A DNA stretch of 64,000 bases, taken from positions 1-64,000 of the forward strand of contig JBEKPS010000001.1 of NCBI GenBank assembly GCA_049520515.1. The letters run 5' to 3'. The notes under the pieces are model-generated. The model was not told the origin of the DNA. It saw only the letters and a list, made by a program, of their open reading frames with translations, and searched no databases. The position numbers and the translations under genes were made by a program. The stretch comes from JAFAMS01 sp049520515 (GTDB taxonomy: Bacteria > Vulcanimicrobiota > Vulcanimicrobiia > Vulcanimicrobiales > Vulcanimicrobiaceae). Below are positions 16,938 to 25,054 of the stretch, piece by piece. Positions within the stretch are counted from its first letter, which is position 1; the number at the start of each line of letters is the position of its first letter.

Positions 16938-18401
16938 TTGCGACAATCCCTTGGCGAGACCAAGCCGAGCGTTCTGCCGGTTCTCAGCGTCAAAGACAAT
17001 CTCGTTCGGTTACTACAAACGAAGCAGGCGCGCATCGGCGTTATTGGTTTGGGATACGTTGGTATGCCACTGGCTCTTGAGTTCGCACGCGCGGGCTTCG
17101 AGGTCATGGGGTTCGAGATCGACTTCCCGAAGGCCGCAGCGCTGAACAAAGGCAACTCGCCGCTTTCAGATCTTGAGGATGCCAGCGACATCGGTCAACT
17201 CGTTGCCGACAAATTTCTCAAAGCAACGACGGATTTTACCGAGCTTGCATCGCGCGACTGCATCATTGTGTGCGTCCCGACTCCCGTAAACCTTACGGAT
17301 GATCCGGACACCCGGCACTTGCAGGGCGCAGCCGATACGATTGCCGCGAATCTCCGAAGGGGTCAGCTCGTCGTCCTCGAGTCGACGACATACCCGGGCA
17401 CAACGGACGAACTGATTCTACCGACACTTCGAGACACGGGCTTGAAACTCGATGCGGATTTCCTGCTCGCGTTTTCACCGGAACGAATCGATCCAGGCAA
17501 TCTCGACTTCAAGGTACGCGACATTACTAAGGTAATCGGAGGGTGCAGCGTCGACTCTACCGAGGCGACAAAAGTCCTGTACTCTCAGGTCATCACAACC
17601 GTACACGGAGTGAGTTCGGCGCGCGTCGCTGAGACCGTCAAGCTTCTCGAGAATACGTTCCGCGCGGTCAATATCGGACTCGTAAACGAGATCGCCGACC
17701 TCTGCTACGATCTGAAGATCGACATCTGGGAAGTCATTGACGCCGCCAAAACCAAGCCGTTCGGATTCATGCCTTTCTATCCGGGCCCCGGCATCGGCGG
17801 CGAATGCATACCGCTAACGCCTCTCTATTTATCATGGAAGGGACGGCAGCACGGTTTCGCGTCGAGATTCATCACCTTAGCGCGACAGATCAATTCTGCC
17901 ATGCCGCACCACGTCGTGCAGCTCGCCTCAGATGCGTTGAGCGAACTCGACAAGCCTCTCAAGGGAGCGCGCGTTCTTCTTATCGGAGCCAGTTTCAAAA
18001 AGAACGTCAGCGATATTCGCGAGAGTCCGGCCCTCGACATCATTCGGATCCTACGCGAGAAAAAGGCGATCGTCGAGTATCACGATCCTTTTGTGCCCGA
18101 GCTTCCAATCTCGGCCTTCAAACATGCCAAGAAACTGCGCTCCGACCTCTACTTTGACGTGGAGCGCCGAACCGTCTCAAAAATGCAGTCGAACGAGCAT
18201 CGACGACTGTCAGACCCCTTGACATCGGTCGAGCTCTCGGAAAAGACACTCAAGAACAGCGACTGTGTGATTATCGTCACCGACCATTCGAAGATCGACT
18301 TCGCACGAATCGCGGCTTACGCACCGCTCATCATCGATACGCGAAACGCGCTCAGCCTCACGCACCGGGATGCCGGCACGGCAAAGGTCGTACGGCTATG
18401 A
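16938..18401 (+). CDS. UDP-sugar (UDP-GlcNAc/ManNAc-type) 6-dehydrogenase
   Basis: A 487-residue NAD-dependent nucleotide-sugar dehydrogenase of the WbpA/TuaD group, oxidising C6 of a UDP-hexose(amine) to the uronic acid for polysaccharide synthesis. It has the Rossmann motif GVIGLGYVGMPLA (34-46), CVPTPV, the SPERIDPGN loop typical of the acetamido-sugar branch, and GPGIGGECIPL with the catalytic Cys near 289. Most relatives have His before this Cys; here it is Glu. The TTG start has AAAGG upstream. It is the first gene of a five-gene operon and overlaps the epimerase gene by ATGA. Confidence 0.88.
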   Translation: MRQSLGETKPSVLPVLSVKDNLVRLLQTKQARIGVIGLGYVGMPLALEFARAGFEVMGFEIDFPKAAALNKGNSPLSDLEDASDIGQLVADKFLKATTDFTELASRDCIIVCVPTPVNLTDDPDTRHLQGAADTIAANLRRGQLVVLESTTYPGTTDELILPTLRDTGLKLDADFLLAFSPERIDPGNLDFKVRDITKVIGGCSVDSTEATKVLYSQVITTVHGVSSARVAETVKLLENTFRAVNIGLVNEIADLCYDLKIDIWEVIDAAKTKPFGFMPFYPGPGIGGECIPLTPLYLSWKGRQHGFASRFITLARQINSAMPHHVVQLASDALSELDKPLKGARVLLIGASFKKNVSDIRESPALDIIRILREKKAIVEYHDPFVPELPISAFKHAKKLRSDLYFDVERRTVSKMQSNEHRRLSDPLTSVELSEKTLKNSDCVIIVTDHSKIDFARIAAYAPLIIDTRNALSLTHRDAGTAKVVRL

Positions 18402-19372
18402 GAATTCTGATTACCGGCGGCGCAGGTTTCATCGGCTCCCACTTGGCTGAGGCCTGCATCCGAGACGGACACAATGTCTGTATCCTCGACGACCTATCCA
18501 GTGGCAGTCTCGAAAACGTTGCACATCTTGTTGGAAACCCGCGCTTCCGGGGAGTAATCGGAAACATTCAAGACGCGGAGCTCGTCGGCAAGCAGATGGA
18601 CGAATGCGATATCGTTTACCACTTGGCGGCCGCAATCGGGATGAAGCTGATCCTGGCGCAGCCCCTGCAAACGATTGAAACAAACGTTCGCGGAACCGAG
18701 ATCGTCTTGGCTCAAGCCGCGCTACGAAACAAGCGCCTTCTCTTCGCTTCTACCTCTGAAGTCTACGGGCTCAACGAACACAAGCCGTCGCTTGAAACCG
18801 ATAACGTCGTCATCGGCGCACCCTCGAAAGCGCGCTGGACGTATGCAGGCTCGAAAGTGCTCGACGAGTTCCTTGCCTTTGCCTATTACCGTGAGAAGGG
18901 TCTTCCGGTAACGATCGTCCGTTTATTCAATACGGTCGGAACGCGCCAGACCGGACGCTACGGCATGGTGGTTCCAACCTTCATCAAGCAGGCGCTGTCC
19001 GGAGAGCCTTTGACAGTTCACGGGGACGGCCAACAGACGCGCTGCTTCGCGGATGTTGACGAGATTGCAGCCGCGATGATCGCTCTCATAAACAACCCGG
19101 GCGCAATCGGCGAAGCGTACAACCTTGGGACAAACGAAGAGACGACCATCCTCAACCTCGCAAAGCGAGTGATAAAAAAGACGAATTCAAAATCCGAGAT
19201 CGTGTTCGTATCGCACGACGTCGCCTACGAGATCGGCTTTGATGAAATCCAGCGGCGAATCCCCGATATACGTAAGGTCGCCGCGGTCACCGGCTTCTCG
19301 CCGAAAACAACGCTTGACGAAATCCTCGGCAAGGTAATTGGCGAGTTCACAAGCCGGCTTGTGCCTGCGTGA
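18398..19372 (+). CDS. NAD-dependent nucleotide-sugar epimerase/dehydratase
   Basis: A 324-residue extended short-chain dehydrogenase. It has GGAGFIGSHLAEACI (7-21), LDDLSSG, the catalytic YAGSK (Tyr near 149, Lys near 153) and a family-typical substrate-binding end. The sequence resembles UDP-glucose/UDP-glucuronate 4-epimerases and WbpP-like enzymes. With the preceding dehydrogenase it would make a uronic acid such as UDP-GalNAcA or UDP-galacturonate, but the exact sugar cannot be read. It is coupled upstream (ATGA) and downstream (GTGA). Confidence 0.88.
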   Translation: MRILITGGAGFIGSHLAEACIRDGHNVCILDDLSSGSLENVAHLVGNPRFRGVIGNIQDAELVGKQMDECDIVYHLAAAIGMKLILAQPLQTIETNVRGTEIVLAQAALRNKRLLFASTSEVYGLNEHKPSLETDNVVIGAPSKARWTYAGSKVLDEFLAFAYYREKGLPVTIVRLFNTVGTRQTGRYGMVVPTFIKQALSGEPLTVHGDGQQTRCFADVDEIAAAMIALINNPGAIGEAYNLGTNEETTILNLAKRVIKKTNSKSEIVFVSHDVAYEIGFDEIQRRIPDIRKVAAVTGFSPKTTLDEILGKVIGEFTSRLVPA

Positions 19373-20157
19373 AAATCTGCTCGGTAATCGCGGCCGTTAT
19401 CCTTGGGTTGTTTGTCTGCGGCCGAGCATCATTTGCTCAGAGTATCCCTCTCCCGCAAGCCACTGCAACAATCGAGATGCAGACCAACACCTCGTACCAG
19501 TGGCTCGACAACGGGCTGGGCAATTGGTCATCGTACGATCTGATGTTCATACATAAGGACTCAGATCTGCGCTCGATCTACGTTGACGTCTTGCAAAACG
19601 AAGAGTTCTACAAGCAAGACCAGCAAATCTTGGCCGGATACGCTACGCCGCTCAGCCCGCGATTTAACGCTACCGTCGAGCTAACGACGTCAACGGGCCT
19701 CGTTCTGCCGAGAAATTCCGAGCTGATGCAGCTCGATTATGGCTCGGGCAGCGCCTGGTATGAGAAGTTCGGCGTGTCGCATACGACATACTCAAGCGCA
19801 TCCGTTAACTCAGGCATGTTCACGCTCGAGCACTACTGGAAGTCGTTTCGCATATCATCGGAGATTACGGCAGCCAGTCTCGCCGGCACGGGAGTCGACA
19901 CCAGTTACGCGCTCGGCTTCGATCACTATTACGGTAAAGCCGGCAACAATACGATCGGTATTCGATTGAACGCGGGTCGCGAGATCGAGAATATCGGCGA
20001 ACCGCAGCTGCTGGTCTCACAAGTGAGCGGCTGGAGCATTGTGGGTCGCCATTGGTTCAGCCCAAGATGGGCCGCCTCGTATCAAATCGGGACATACATA
20101 CAGGGAACGAGTTATACGAGGAAGGGCATCAGTCTTGGACTTGACCGTCGATTTTAG
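19369..20157 (+). CDS. YaiO-like outer-membrane beta-barrel protein
   Basis: A 262-residue exported protein. The signal peptide is MKICSVIAAVILGLFVCGRASFA. The rest consists of amphipathic beta-strands with aromatic girdles, ending in LGLDRRF with a C-terminal Phe as outer-membrane proteins do. It fits the YaiO family of barrels found in exopolysaccharide clusters. GTG start overlapping the epimerase stop (GTGA). Predicted role: passage or anchoring of the polymer at the outer membrane. A second protein of similar type is at 27680. Confidence 0.72.
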   Translation: MKICSVIAAVILGLFVCGRASFAQSIPLPQATATIEMQTNTSYQWLDNGLGNWSSYDLMFIHKDSDLRSIYVDVLQNEEFYKQDQQILAGYATPLSPRFNATVELTTSTGLVLPRNSELMQLDYGSGSAWYEKFGVSHTTYSSASVNSGMFTLEHYWKSFRISSEITAASLAGTGVDTSYALGFDHYYGKAGNNTIGIRLNAGREIENIGEPQLLVSQVSGWSIVGRHWFSPRWAASYQIGTYIQGTSYTRKGISLGLDRRF

Positions 20158-21226
20158 CGTCATCATCCGTATCGTCTACGGAATTGCCGCCGCAAGCGTG
20201 CTTGCAGCTCTGTTGCTCGTTGTTCAAATCGTTGTCATGCGCCGTTGGGCGCGCCTAGACGAGGAGCGTCGCCGAAACTTCCACCAGCTATGGGAGCCGA
20301 TACTGCGCAAGCCGGGCCGCGTTATTCCGCCGTTGCCGCGCGTCCGCAAAAAAGACGTTGAAGACTTTATCATTATGTGGAATAGCGTCGACGAAGCCGC
20401 GGGGGATGATTCCAGCGATCAAATGTCCGTGCGCTGGTACCTCGACGAGGTCGCTCGGCGCGCAGGAATGGTGCCGATCGCGCTACGACTCGCGCGAAAA
20501 GGTAATACGGCGAGCCGGCTCATTGCAGTGACAATGCTGGGTCTTCTAAGGGAAGAATCGGCATCTCAATTGAGCGAGAATCTAATGGCATCAACACTTC
20601 CCGTTCTCTCAATCGCCGCGGCGCACGCTTTGGTTCAGATCGATCCATCGACGGCACGAGATTTCTTGATTCTTCGTCTTAAGCGCAACGACTGGCCCCC
20701 CGCAAAGGTAGACGCCATTATCGCACAGGAACGCGTGATTTTCGCACCTGTGCTCGTCGAGGCCATCTTCACGTTGCCCGAGGGGAAACGTCTCGTTCGC
20801 TACCTGGAATTCTGCGATGCCGACGAAGCGCTGCCCGCAATCAATCGCATTCTGGATGCCTCTTCATCGGACGACGCGACCATCCGATCTGCTTTGAAAG
20901 TACTCGGGCAGTTTGCTCCCAGAGAGGGCGCAGATCGCGCCGCACAGTTCTTAAAACATGCGAATTGGGAGATCCGCGTGCAAGCCGCAAATGCGCTTGG
21001 TCGCATGGGTGACGCATCCCAGGTCTCCGCCCTCGCCGAACTGCTCGGAGACAGCGAGTGGTGGGTACGTTATCGTGCCGCTCAGGCAATCGCCGATCTC
21101 ACCGACGACTCGGGCGCACTCGAGTACATCCACGACGCTCAATCGGACCGTTACGCGCGTGACATGCTCGCGCAAGTAATGGCCGAACGGTCGTATAACG
21201 CACCGCAGCTAGTAGCCGTGTTCTAA
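20135..21226 (+). CDS. Membrane-anchored HEAT-repeat protein
   Basis: About 363 residues: an N-terminal membrane helix (VIIRIVYGIAAASVLAALLLVVQIVVM), a basic linker, then cytoplasmic alpha-helical repeats. Two good HEAT repeats lie at the C-terminal end (NWEIRVQAANALGRMGDASQVSALAELLGD, paired with SEWWVRYRAAQAIADLTDD), with weaker ones before. TTG at 20135 is chosen for GAGGAAGGG upstream, overlapping the barrel gene by 23 bases; TTG at 20141 is possible. HEAT proteins are scaffolds. Between a barrel and a GT2 synthase it is likely an assembly or regulatory platform for the synthase. Ends TAATG into the GT2 gene. Confidence 0.75.
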   Translation: MDLTVDFSVIIRIVYGIAAASVLAALLLVVQIVVMRRWARLDEERRRNFHQLWEPILRKPGRVIPPLPRVRKKDVEDFIIMWNSVDEAAGDDSSDQMSVRWYLDEVARRAGMVPIALRLARKGNTASRLIAVTMLGLLREESASQLSENLMASTLPVLSIAAAHALVQIDPSTARDFLILRLKRNDWPPAKVDAIIAQERVIFAPVLVEAIFTLPEGKRLVRYLEFCDADEALPAINRILDASSSDDATIRSALKVLGQFAPREGADRAAQFLKHANWEIRVQAANALGRMGDASQVSALAELLGDSEWWVRYRAAQAIADLTDDSGALEYIHDAQSDRYARDMLAQVMAERSYNAPQLVAVF

Positions 21227-22665
21227 TGCATATCACTCTTCTCGGAGCTCCGACGGGACTCGGCGGCAGCGTTCCCATTCTGGTCGCGGAAGCCTTACTG
21301 TTCCTTTACTTCCTCGCCGTCAACTTCGTTGATTTGCTGACGATCGTTGTCGCGCTGGTCGCTCTTCCCCGAAGCATTCGGATTGATGCCGGGGACGAAT
21401 TAGGCCGGACTCTCAGTGCATTCTCGCCGCCTGTAAGCGTGCTCGTCCCCGCCTTCAACGAAGAGGCTGAGATTGTACAGGCCGTGCGTTCGCTCGTTTA
21501 CCTCAAGTCCGTCGAGCACGAGGTCCTCGTTATCAACGACGGATCGACGGATGCAACGATGGATCGATTGATGACGGCGTTTGATCTCGTCCCCTTCAAC
21601 GCGGCGATGTATGTCAAGTTTCCAACGAAGCCGATCCGCGCGATGTATAAGTCACGCTCATTTCCGAGCCTGTTTGTCATCGATAAGGAAAACGGCGGCA
21701 AAGGCGACGCGCTCAACGCGGGCGTCAACGCTGCACGCTACCCGTTGCTCTTTTCTGCGGATGCCGACACCCTCTATGCTGATGACTGTCTCGAAAAAAT
21801 GGTGCAGCCGTTCCTGAAGGACTTGAAGACGGTAGCCTGCGGCGCCAACATCGGGATTCTCAATGGCGCGCAGATCCGCGATGGTCGCCCATTCCACAAC
21901 GCTTTGCCGCGCAATTTTCTCGTGCGTTGTCAAATCTTGGAGTATCTGCGCAGCTTTCTGAATTGCCGCGCCGGGTGGGCGCCACTGAATGGTTTGCTGA
22001 TCGTTTCCGGAGCTTGCGGGCTTTGGAAAAAAGATGCCATTGTGGGAGCCGGCGGATTCTCAGTCAATACGATTTGGGAAGATCTCGAGATGACCGTCCG
22101 GATCCATTCGTATATGCGGACCCAAAGAAAGCGCTATCGTATCGCGTTCGTCGTTCAGCCCGTTTGCTGGACGAACGTTCCCGAAACCATCGCGCAGTTG
22201 CGTGGCCAGCGAATCGGCTGGCATCGCCACCTCTCGGAGGTCGTCAGCATCCATCGCAACCTTTTGTTTAATAAGCGCGGCGGGCTTGTGGAGTGGCTCG
22301 CATTTCCGAACCTCGTACTCGGAGAATGGCTGGCACCGGTTTGGCAGCTCGGCGGCCTACTCTTCCTGATCTTGTGCGCGATCCTCGGAATCTTGTCGGT
22401 CAATAGTCAGCTCGCGCTCGTCTCGATCGTGTTTGGGCTGATGCTCATGAAGGCCGCCTCAGCGCTCCTGCTGGACGAGATATCCTTCCGAAGCCATCGC
22501 TTGAGAGTTGTCTGGGGACTGTTCTGGACGGCTATATTCGAACAGTTTGGATTTCGGCAACTCGTTGCGGTCTGGAGTCTAATCGGCGTCGTAAGATTTC
22601 TCACGCGACGTCCGATCCGTGGCCGCACGTACGACATCCCGAGCGTCTTCGACAAACCGTATTAG
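21226..22665 (+). CDS. Membrane-bound family 2 glycosyltransferase (polysaccharide synthase)
   Basis: A 479-residue processive beta-glycosyltransferase of the PgaC/HasA/BcsA type. An N-terminal membrane helix precedes the GT-A domain, with VINDGSTD (near 104-108), SADADTL (DxD near 178), WEDLEM (acceptor-site Asp near 284) and QLRGQRIGWHR (a variant of Q-x-x-R-W, near 324-334). Several C-terminal helices form the translocation pore (about 355-450). It would polymerise and export the main chain using sugars from the two upstream enzymes. Last gene of the operon; its stop overlaps the convergent small gene by 4 bases. Confidence 0.88.
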   Translation: MHITLLGAPTGLGGSVPILVAEALLFLYFLAVNFVDLLTIVVALVALPRSIRIDAGDELGRTLSAFSPPVSVLVPAFNEEAEIVQAVRSLVYLKSVEHEVLVINDGSTDATMDRLMTAFDLVPFNAAMYVKFPTKPIRAMYKSRSFPSLFVIDKENGGKGDALNAGVNAARYPLLFSADADTLYADDCLEKMVQPFLKDLKTVACGANIGILNGAQIRDGRPFHNALPRNFLVRCQILEYLRSFLNCRAGWAPLNGLLIVSGACGLWKKDAIVGAGGFSVNTIWEDLEMTVRIHSYMRTQRKRYRIAFVVQPVCWTNVPETIAQLRGQRIGWHRHLSEVVSIHRNLLFNKRGGLVEWLAFPNLVLGEWLAPVWQLGGLLFLILCAILGILSVNSQLALVSIVFGLMLMKAASALLLDEISFRSHRLRVVWGLFWTAIFEQFGFRQLVAVWSLIGVVRFLTRRPIRGRTYDIPSVFDKPY

Positions 22666-23072
22666 CCGGAGGTTTCGATCGCGCGGTTCGCGTGCGTTCG
22701 GTCAAGCGGCTCGATTGGTGCGATGGCCGGCCGGACGGGATCAGTTAAAAAGGTCTGGAGCGCCATCGTACCCGAGAACATCGCAAGGGCGGCATACGAT
22801 TGCGCTAGCCATCCGTTTGCGCCGGCAGGGAGCAATCCGCTCGAATTATTCGTATTGTCGAGCTGCGCAGTAATAGCACTCAACGTCGCCGACGCCGCAC
22901 CCGTCGGCGGTAGCGCCGTTGTCGCGAGCGTAACCGGCGCGACGAGAGCATCGGCGTTTGTAATCGGCTGTACGATTGGATCGAGCGCCTCGATTGTGGC
23001 GGGAGCGGAAGTAACCGATCCTATTGGGCTGATGCTCACGTTTACGGCGTACCCGTATTCCGTATACAACAA
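22662..23072 (-). CDS. Ala/Thr/Pro-rich small protein, unknown
   Basis: A 136-residue frame rich in Ala, Thr, Pro and Ile/Val, without charged residues over long stretches and ending in a charged tail (PLDRTHANRAIETSG). It has no clear signal peptide, and its TTG start lacks a good ribosome binding site. Codon usage looks ordinary for the genome. The opposite strand also has a long open frame (22723-23079), but that has a poorer amino-acid pattern. The family was not recognised. Together with 23073-23199, which holds the ACAGAC motif, it fills the 530-base space after the operon. Confidence 0.45.
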   Translation of the reverse strand: MLYTEYGYAVNVSISPIGSVTSAPATIEALDPIVQPITNADALVAPVTLATTALPPTGAASATLSAITAQLDNTNNSSGLLPAGANGWLAQSYAALAMFSGTMALQTFLTDPVRPAIAPIEPLDRTHANRAIETSG

Positions 23073-23137
23073 CCATTAATTCTTATGTACGACGTGCGCT
23101 CGGTGACGTCGGCGCGCAAGCGAGCGCGCATCGATTT

Positions 23138-23155
23138 GTCTCAATAGAAACAGAC
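23138..23155 (+). promoter_or_regulatory. Shared GTCTC..ACAGAC motif, copy 2
   Basis: GTCTCAATAGAAACAGAC, one base different from the copy at 16541-16558; flanking bases TG before and GC after are shared too. It lies 45 bases upstream of the small gene at 23200 in the same orientation. Confidence 0.4.
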
Positions 23156-23199
23156 GCCGAGCACGAAATGCTCTATCATTATGGTATGACGGTAAATCG

Positions 23200-23400
23200 A
23201 TGATATCGAGCGATCGCGATGCAGCCGCCGACCTTTCGCGCCGCATCAATAATAATCGAATTTACGTGATCGAAGTCGACGGTGAGGAGGCAAAAACAGC
23301 CGTTACGTCAATCGAGCGGGGCGCAGATTTAGACGCAACCGACTGGGATCTCATCGCGAAGGCTCTCGAAACATACGCCGGCCTCCGCTCGAACGAATGA
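23200..23400 (+). CDS. Small acidic protein, unknown
   Basis: A 66-residue frame starting ATG: a helix (DRDAAADLSRRINNN), a short strand (RIYVIEVDGEEAKTAV) and a C-terminal helix with many acidic residues. No family was recognised. Support is the ordinary composition and the candidate regulatory motif upstream. It is followed after 116 bases by the first Crp/Fnr gene, with direct repeats of the type GTAACAC/GTGACAC in between (about 23409-23430). Confidence 0.45.
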   Translation: MISSDRDAAADLSRRINNNRIYVIEVDGEEAKTAVTSIERGADLDATDWDLIAKALETYAGLRSNE

Positions 23401-23516
23401 GACGGCACCCGTAACACGCCCGTGACACACCCATAGAGGAATGACGCCCCGGCGACAACCAATTAGTCGTACAGCGTGGAAGGCAGCGTGTTTTCGACGA
23501 GAGGCCTTGCGCGGCG

Positions 23517-24149
23517 ATGATCGACCGTCAGACGATCATTGCCCTGGTGGGCAGCCGGCGTAAGGCTCATGCCTTCAAATCGAAGCGCACGATCTTTTCC
23601 CAGGGAGACCCAGCCGACTCGGTTTTTTACCTGGAAGACGGCAAGGTCCAGCTCAGCATCCTGTCCTCACGGGGAAAGGAAGCGATCGTCGCAGTTCTGG
23701 ATGAAGGTAATTTCTTCGGTGAGGAATGCCTCGCGGGGCAGCCGCTTCGGATGGCCCGGGCAACGACGCTGTCGACCTGCAGTATCATTGAAATCAAGAA
23801 AAAAACGATGATCTCGCTGGTTCGGGCCAAGCCGGAATTTTCAGAGCAGTTCATCTCGCACTTGCTCACGCGCAACATTCGAATCCAGGAAGATCTCGTC
23901 GATCAGCTCTTCAATTCGAGCGAGAAGCGCTTGGCCCGAATATTATTGCTGCTGGCGAACTTCGGGAAAGACGGGCGGCCGGACGCGGTGATTCCCTCAG
24001 TCAGTCAAGAGACGCTCGCCGAGATGATCGGGACGACCCGCTCGCGCGTGAGCGCGTTTATGAACAAATTTCGCAAGCTCGGCTTCATCGAATACAATGG
24101 CGAGCTTCACGTTCATTCCGCGTTACTGAACGTAATTTTGCACGACTAG
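23517..24149 (+). CDS. Crp/Fnr family transcription regulator, paralogue A
   Basis: A 210-residue regulator. The N-terminal cyclic-nucleotide-binding beta-roll contains FSQGDPADSVFYLEDGKVQLSILS and FGEECLAGQPLRMARATTLSTC. A dimer helix follows, then a winged helix (SQETLAEMIGTTRSRVSAFMNKFRKLGFIEY). No N-terminal Cys cluster exists, so it is not an iron-sulfur Fnr. The effector is unknown. It is strikingly similar to the regulator at 33449, and the helix-turn-helix regions are almost identical, so both likely read the same sites. Its stop overlaps the convergent ice-binding gene by 3 bases. Confidence 0.92.
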   Translation: MIDRQTIIALVGSRRKAHAFKSKRTIFSQGDPADSVFYLEDGKVQLSILSSRGKEAIVAVLDEGNFFGEECLAGQPLRMARATTLSTCSIIEIKKKTMISLVRAKPEFSEQFISHLLTRNIRIQEDLVDQLFNSSEKRLARILLLLANFGKDGRPDAVIPSVSQETLAEMIGTTRSRVSAFMNKFRKLGFIEYNGELHVHSALLNVILHD

Positions 24150-25054
24150 AGGCCACCAGGGTTGGTGATCAGTGAGGCCGTGGCGATCGTGACCGACCCA
24201 TTGCGCGCAAGCGCACGGCCGGCGAACGATGTAGACGTCGTAAGGGTGACCGACGACAACGCGAAGACGTCGCCGTAGAAGGTTGCACCGCCAAGCGTAG
24301 CTGAGCTTCCGACCTGCCAATAGATATTGCATGCGCTAGCGCCGTTCTCCAGGATTATGTTTCCGCTGGCGCCGCCGTTGAGCGTCGTAGTAAGGCTGCT
24401 AGCCATTTGGAAGACGAACGTACTTTGCGGATTGCCTAAGCCGTTGAGCGTGAGATTCCCGGCCATGATCGACATCGAGGAAGGCGACGCGTACACGCCG
24501 GGCGGTAGTGTGCCCGTCGGGTATCCGATGATGCTCGCCTGAGAAAGATCTTGTCCACCAGGGAATGTCTGCGTCGCCGGCACTGCCGCCGCAGCATTAT
24601 ACGCCGTCACTAACGCGTTTTCGGCAGCCAACGGCACCGCGGCGTTCGTATTGTAACCCGCAGCGTAAATCGCGTTTATCCCGCCGGTATCCGTGCCTGG
24701 CGGATAAAATCCCGTGACTGCGGTTCCCGGCGACACACCGATGAGATCGTCGGCGGTGCTTCCGGTAACGGCACCGGGCGCGTTCGTGACGACGGTGAGG
24801 CCGGTATTCGTGATCGTGGCGCCGGCAAGAAGTGCGAACGGCGAGAGTGCGGGGCCAAGCGCGATTGCCGATCCGCCTTGGCTGCACGTTACGGCCGAGG
24901 CTGGAGGCGCCGTGACGCCAGGCGGCAGAACGACTCCGCCGGTTCCCGTTCCCGTTGTGCTGTACGGCGGCACCGTACAATTTCCACAGAAGCCGCCGCC
25001 GTTGCAAGCTACGAGCGCCGCGAGAGACGCGAGCGTGGCGAGACGGCGGATCAT
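24146..25054 (-). CDS. Lipoprotein with ice-binding (DUF3494) domain
   Basis: A 302-residue exported lipoprotein. The lipobox LVAC gives a lipidated Cys at residue 17, followed by a Gly/Thr/Pro linker. From about residue 65 to the end the sequence is a DUF3494 ice-binding domain: LGPALSPFALLAGATITNTG, a GVSPGTAVTGF segment, the LPPGVY strand, NPQSTFVFQMASSLTT, ACNIYWQVGSSATLG and the closing GRALARNGSVTIATASL. Members are discontinuous beta-solenoids; some bind ice, others act as adhesins. A surface or secreted position is expected. It is coupled (ATGA) to the stalk/barrel gene upstream. Confidence 0.9.
   Translation of the reverse strand: MIRRLATLASLAALVACNGGGFCGNCTVPPYSTTGTGTGGVVLPPGVTAPPASAVTCSQGGSAIALGPALSPFALLAGATITNTGLTVVTNAPGAVTGSTADDLIGVSPGTAVTGFYPPGTDTGGINAIYAAGYNTNAAVPLAAENALVTAYNAAAAVPATQTFPGGQDLSQASIIGYPTGTLPPGVYASPSSMSIMAGNLTLNGLGNPQSTFVFQMASSLTTTLNGGASGNIILENGASACNIYWQVGSSATLGGATFYGDVFALSSVTLTTSTSFAGRALARNGSVTIATASLITNPGGL

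Noticed and set aside
22662..23072. R-body (RebB) type protein
   Set aside because: Composition is superficially similar (Ala/Thr-rich), but the characteristic RebB motifs were not found.
22723..23079. Plus-strand 118-residue open frame opposite the small minus-strand gene
   Set aside because: It is antisense to 22662-23072, lacks a ribosome site and a recognisable pattern. The minus-strand frame looks more natural, though neither is certain.
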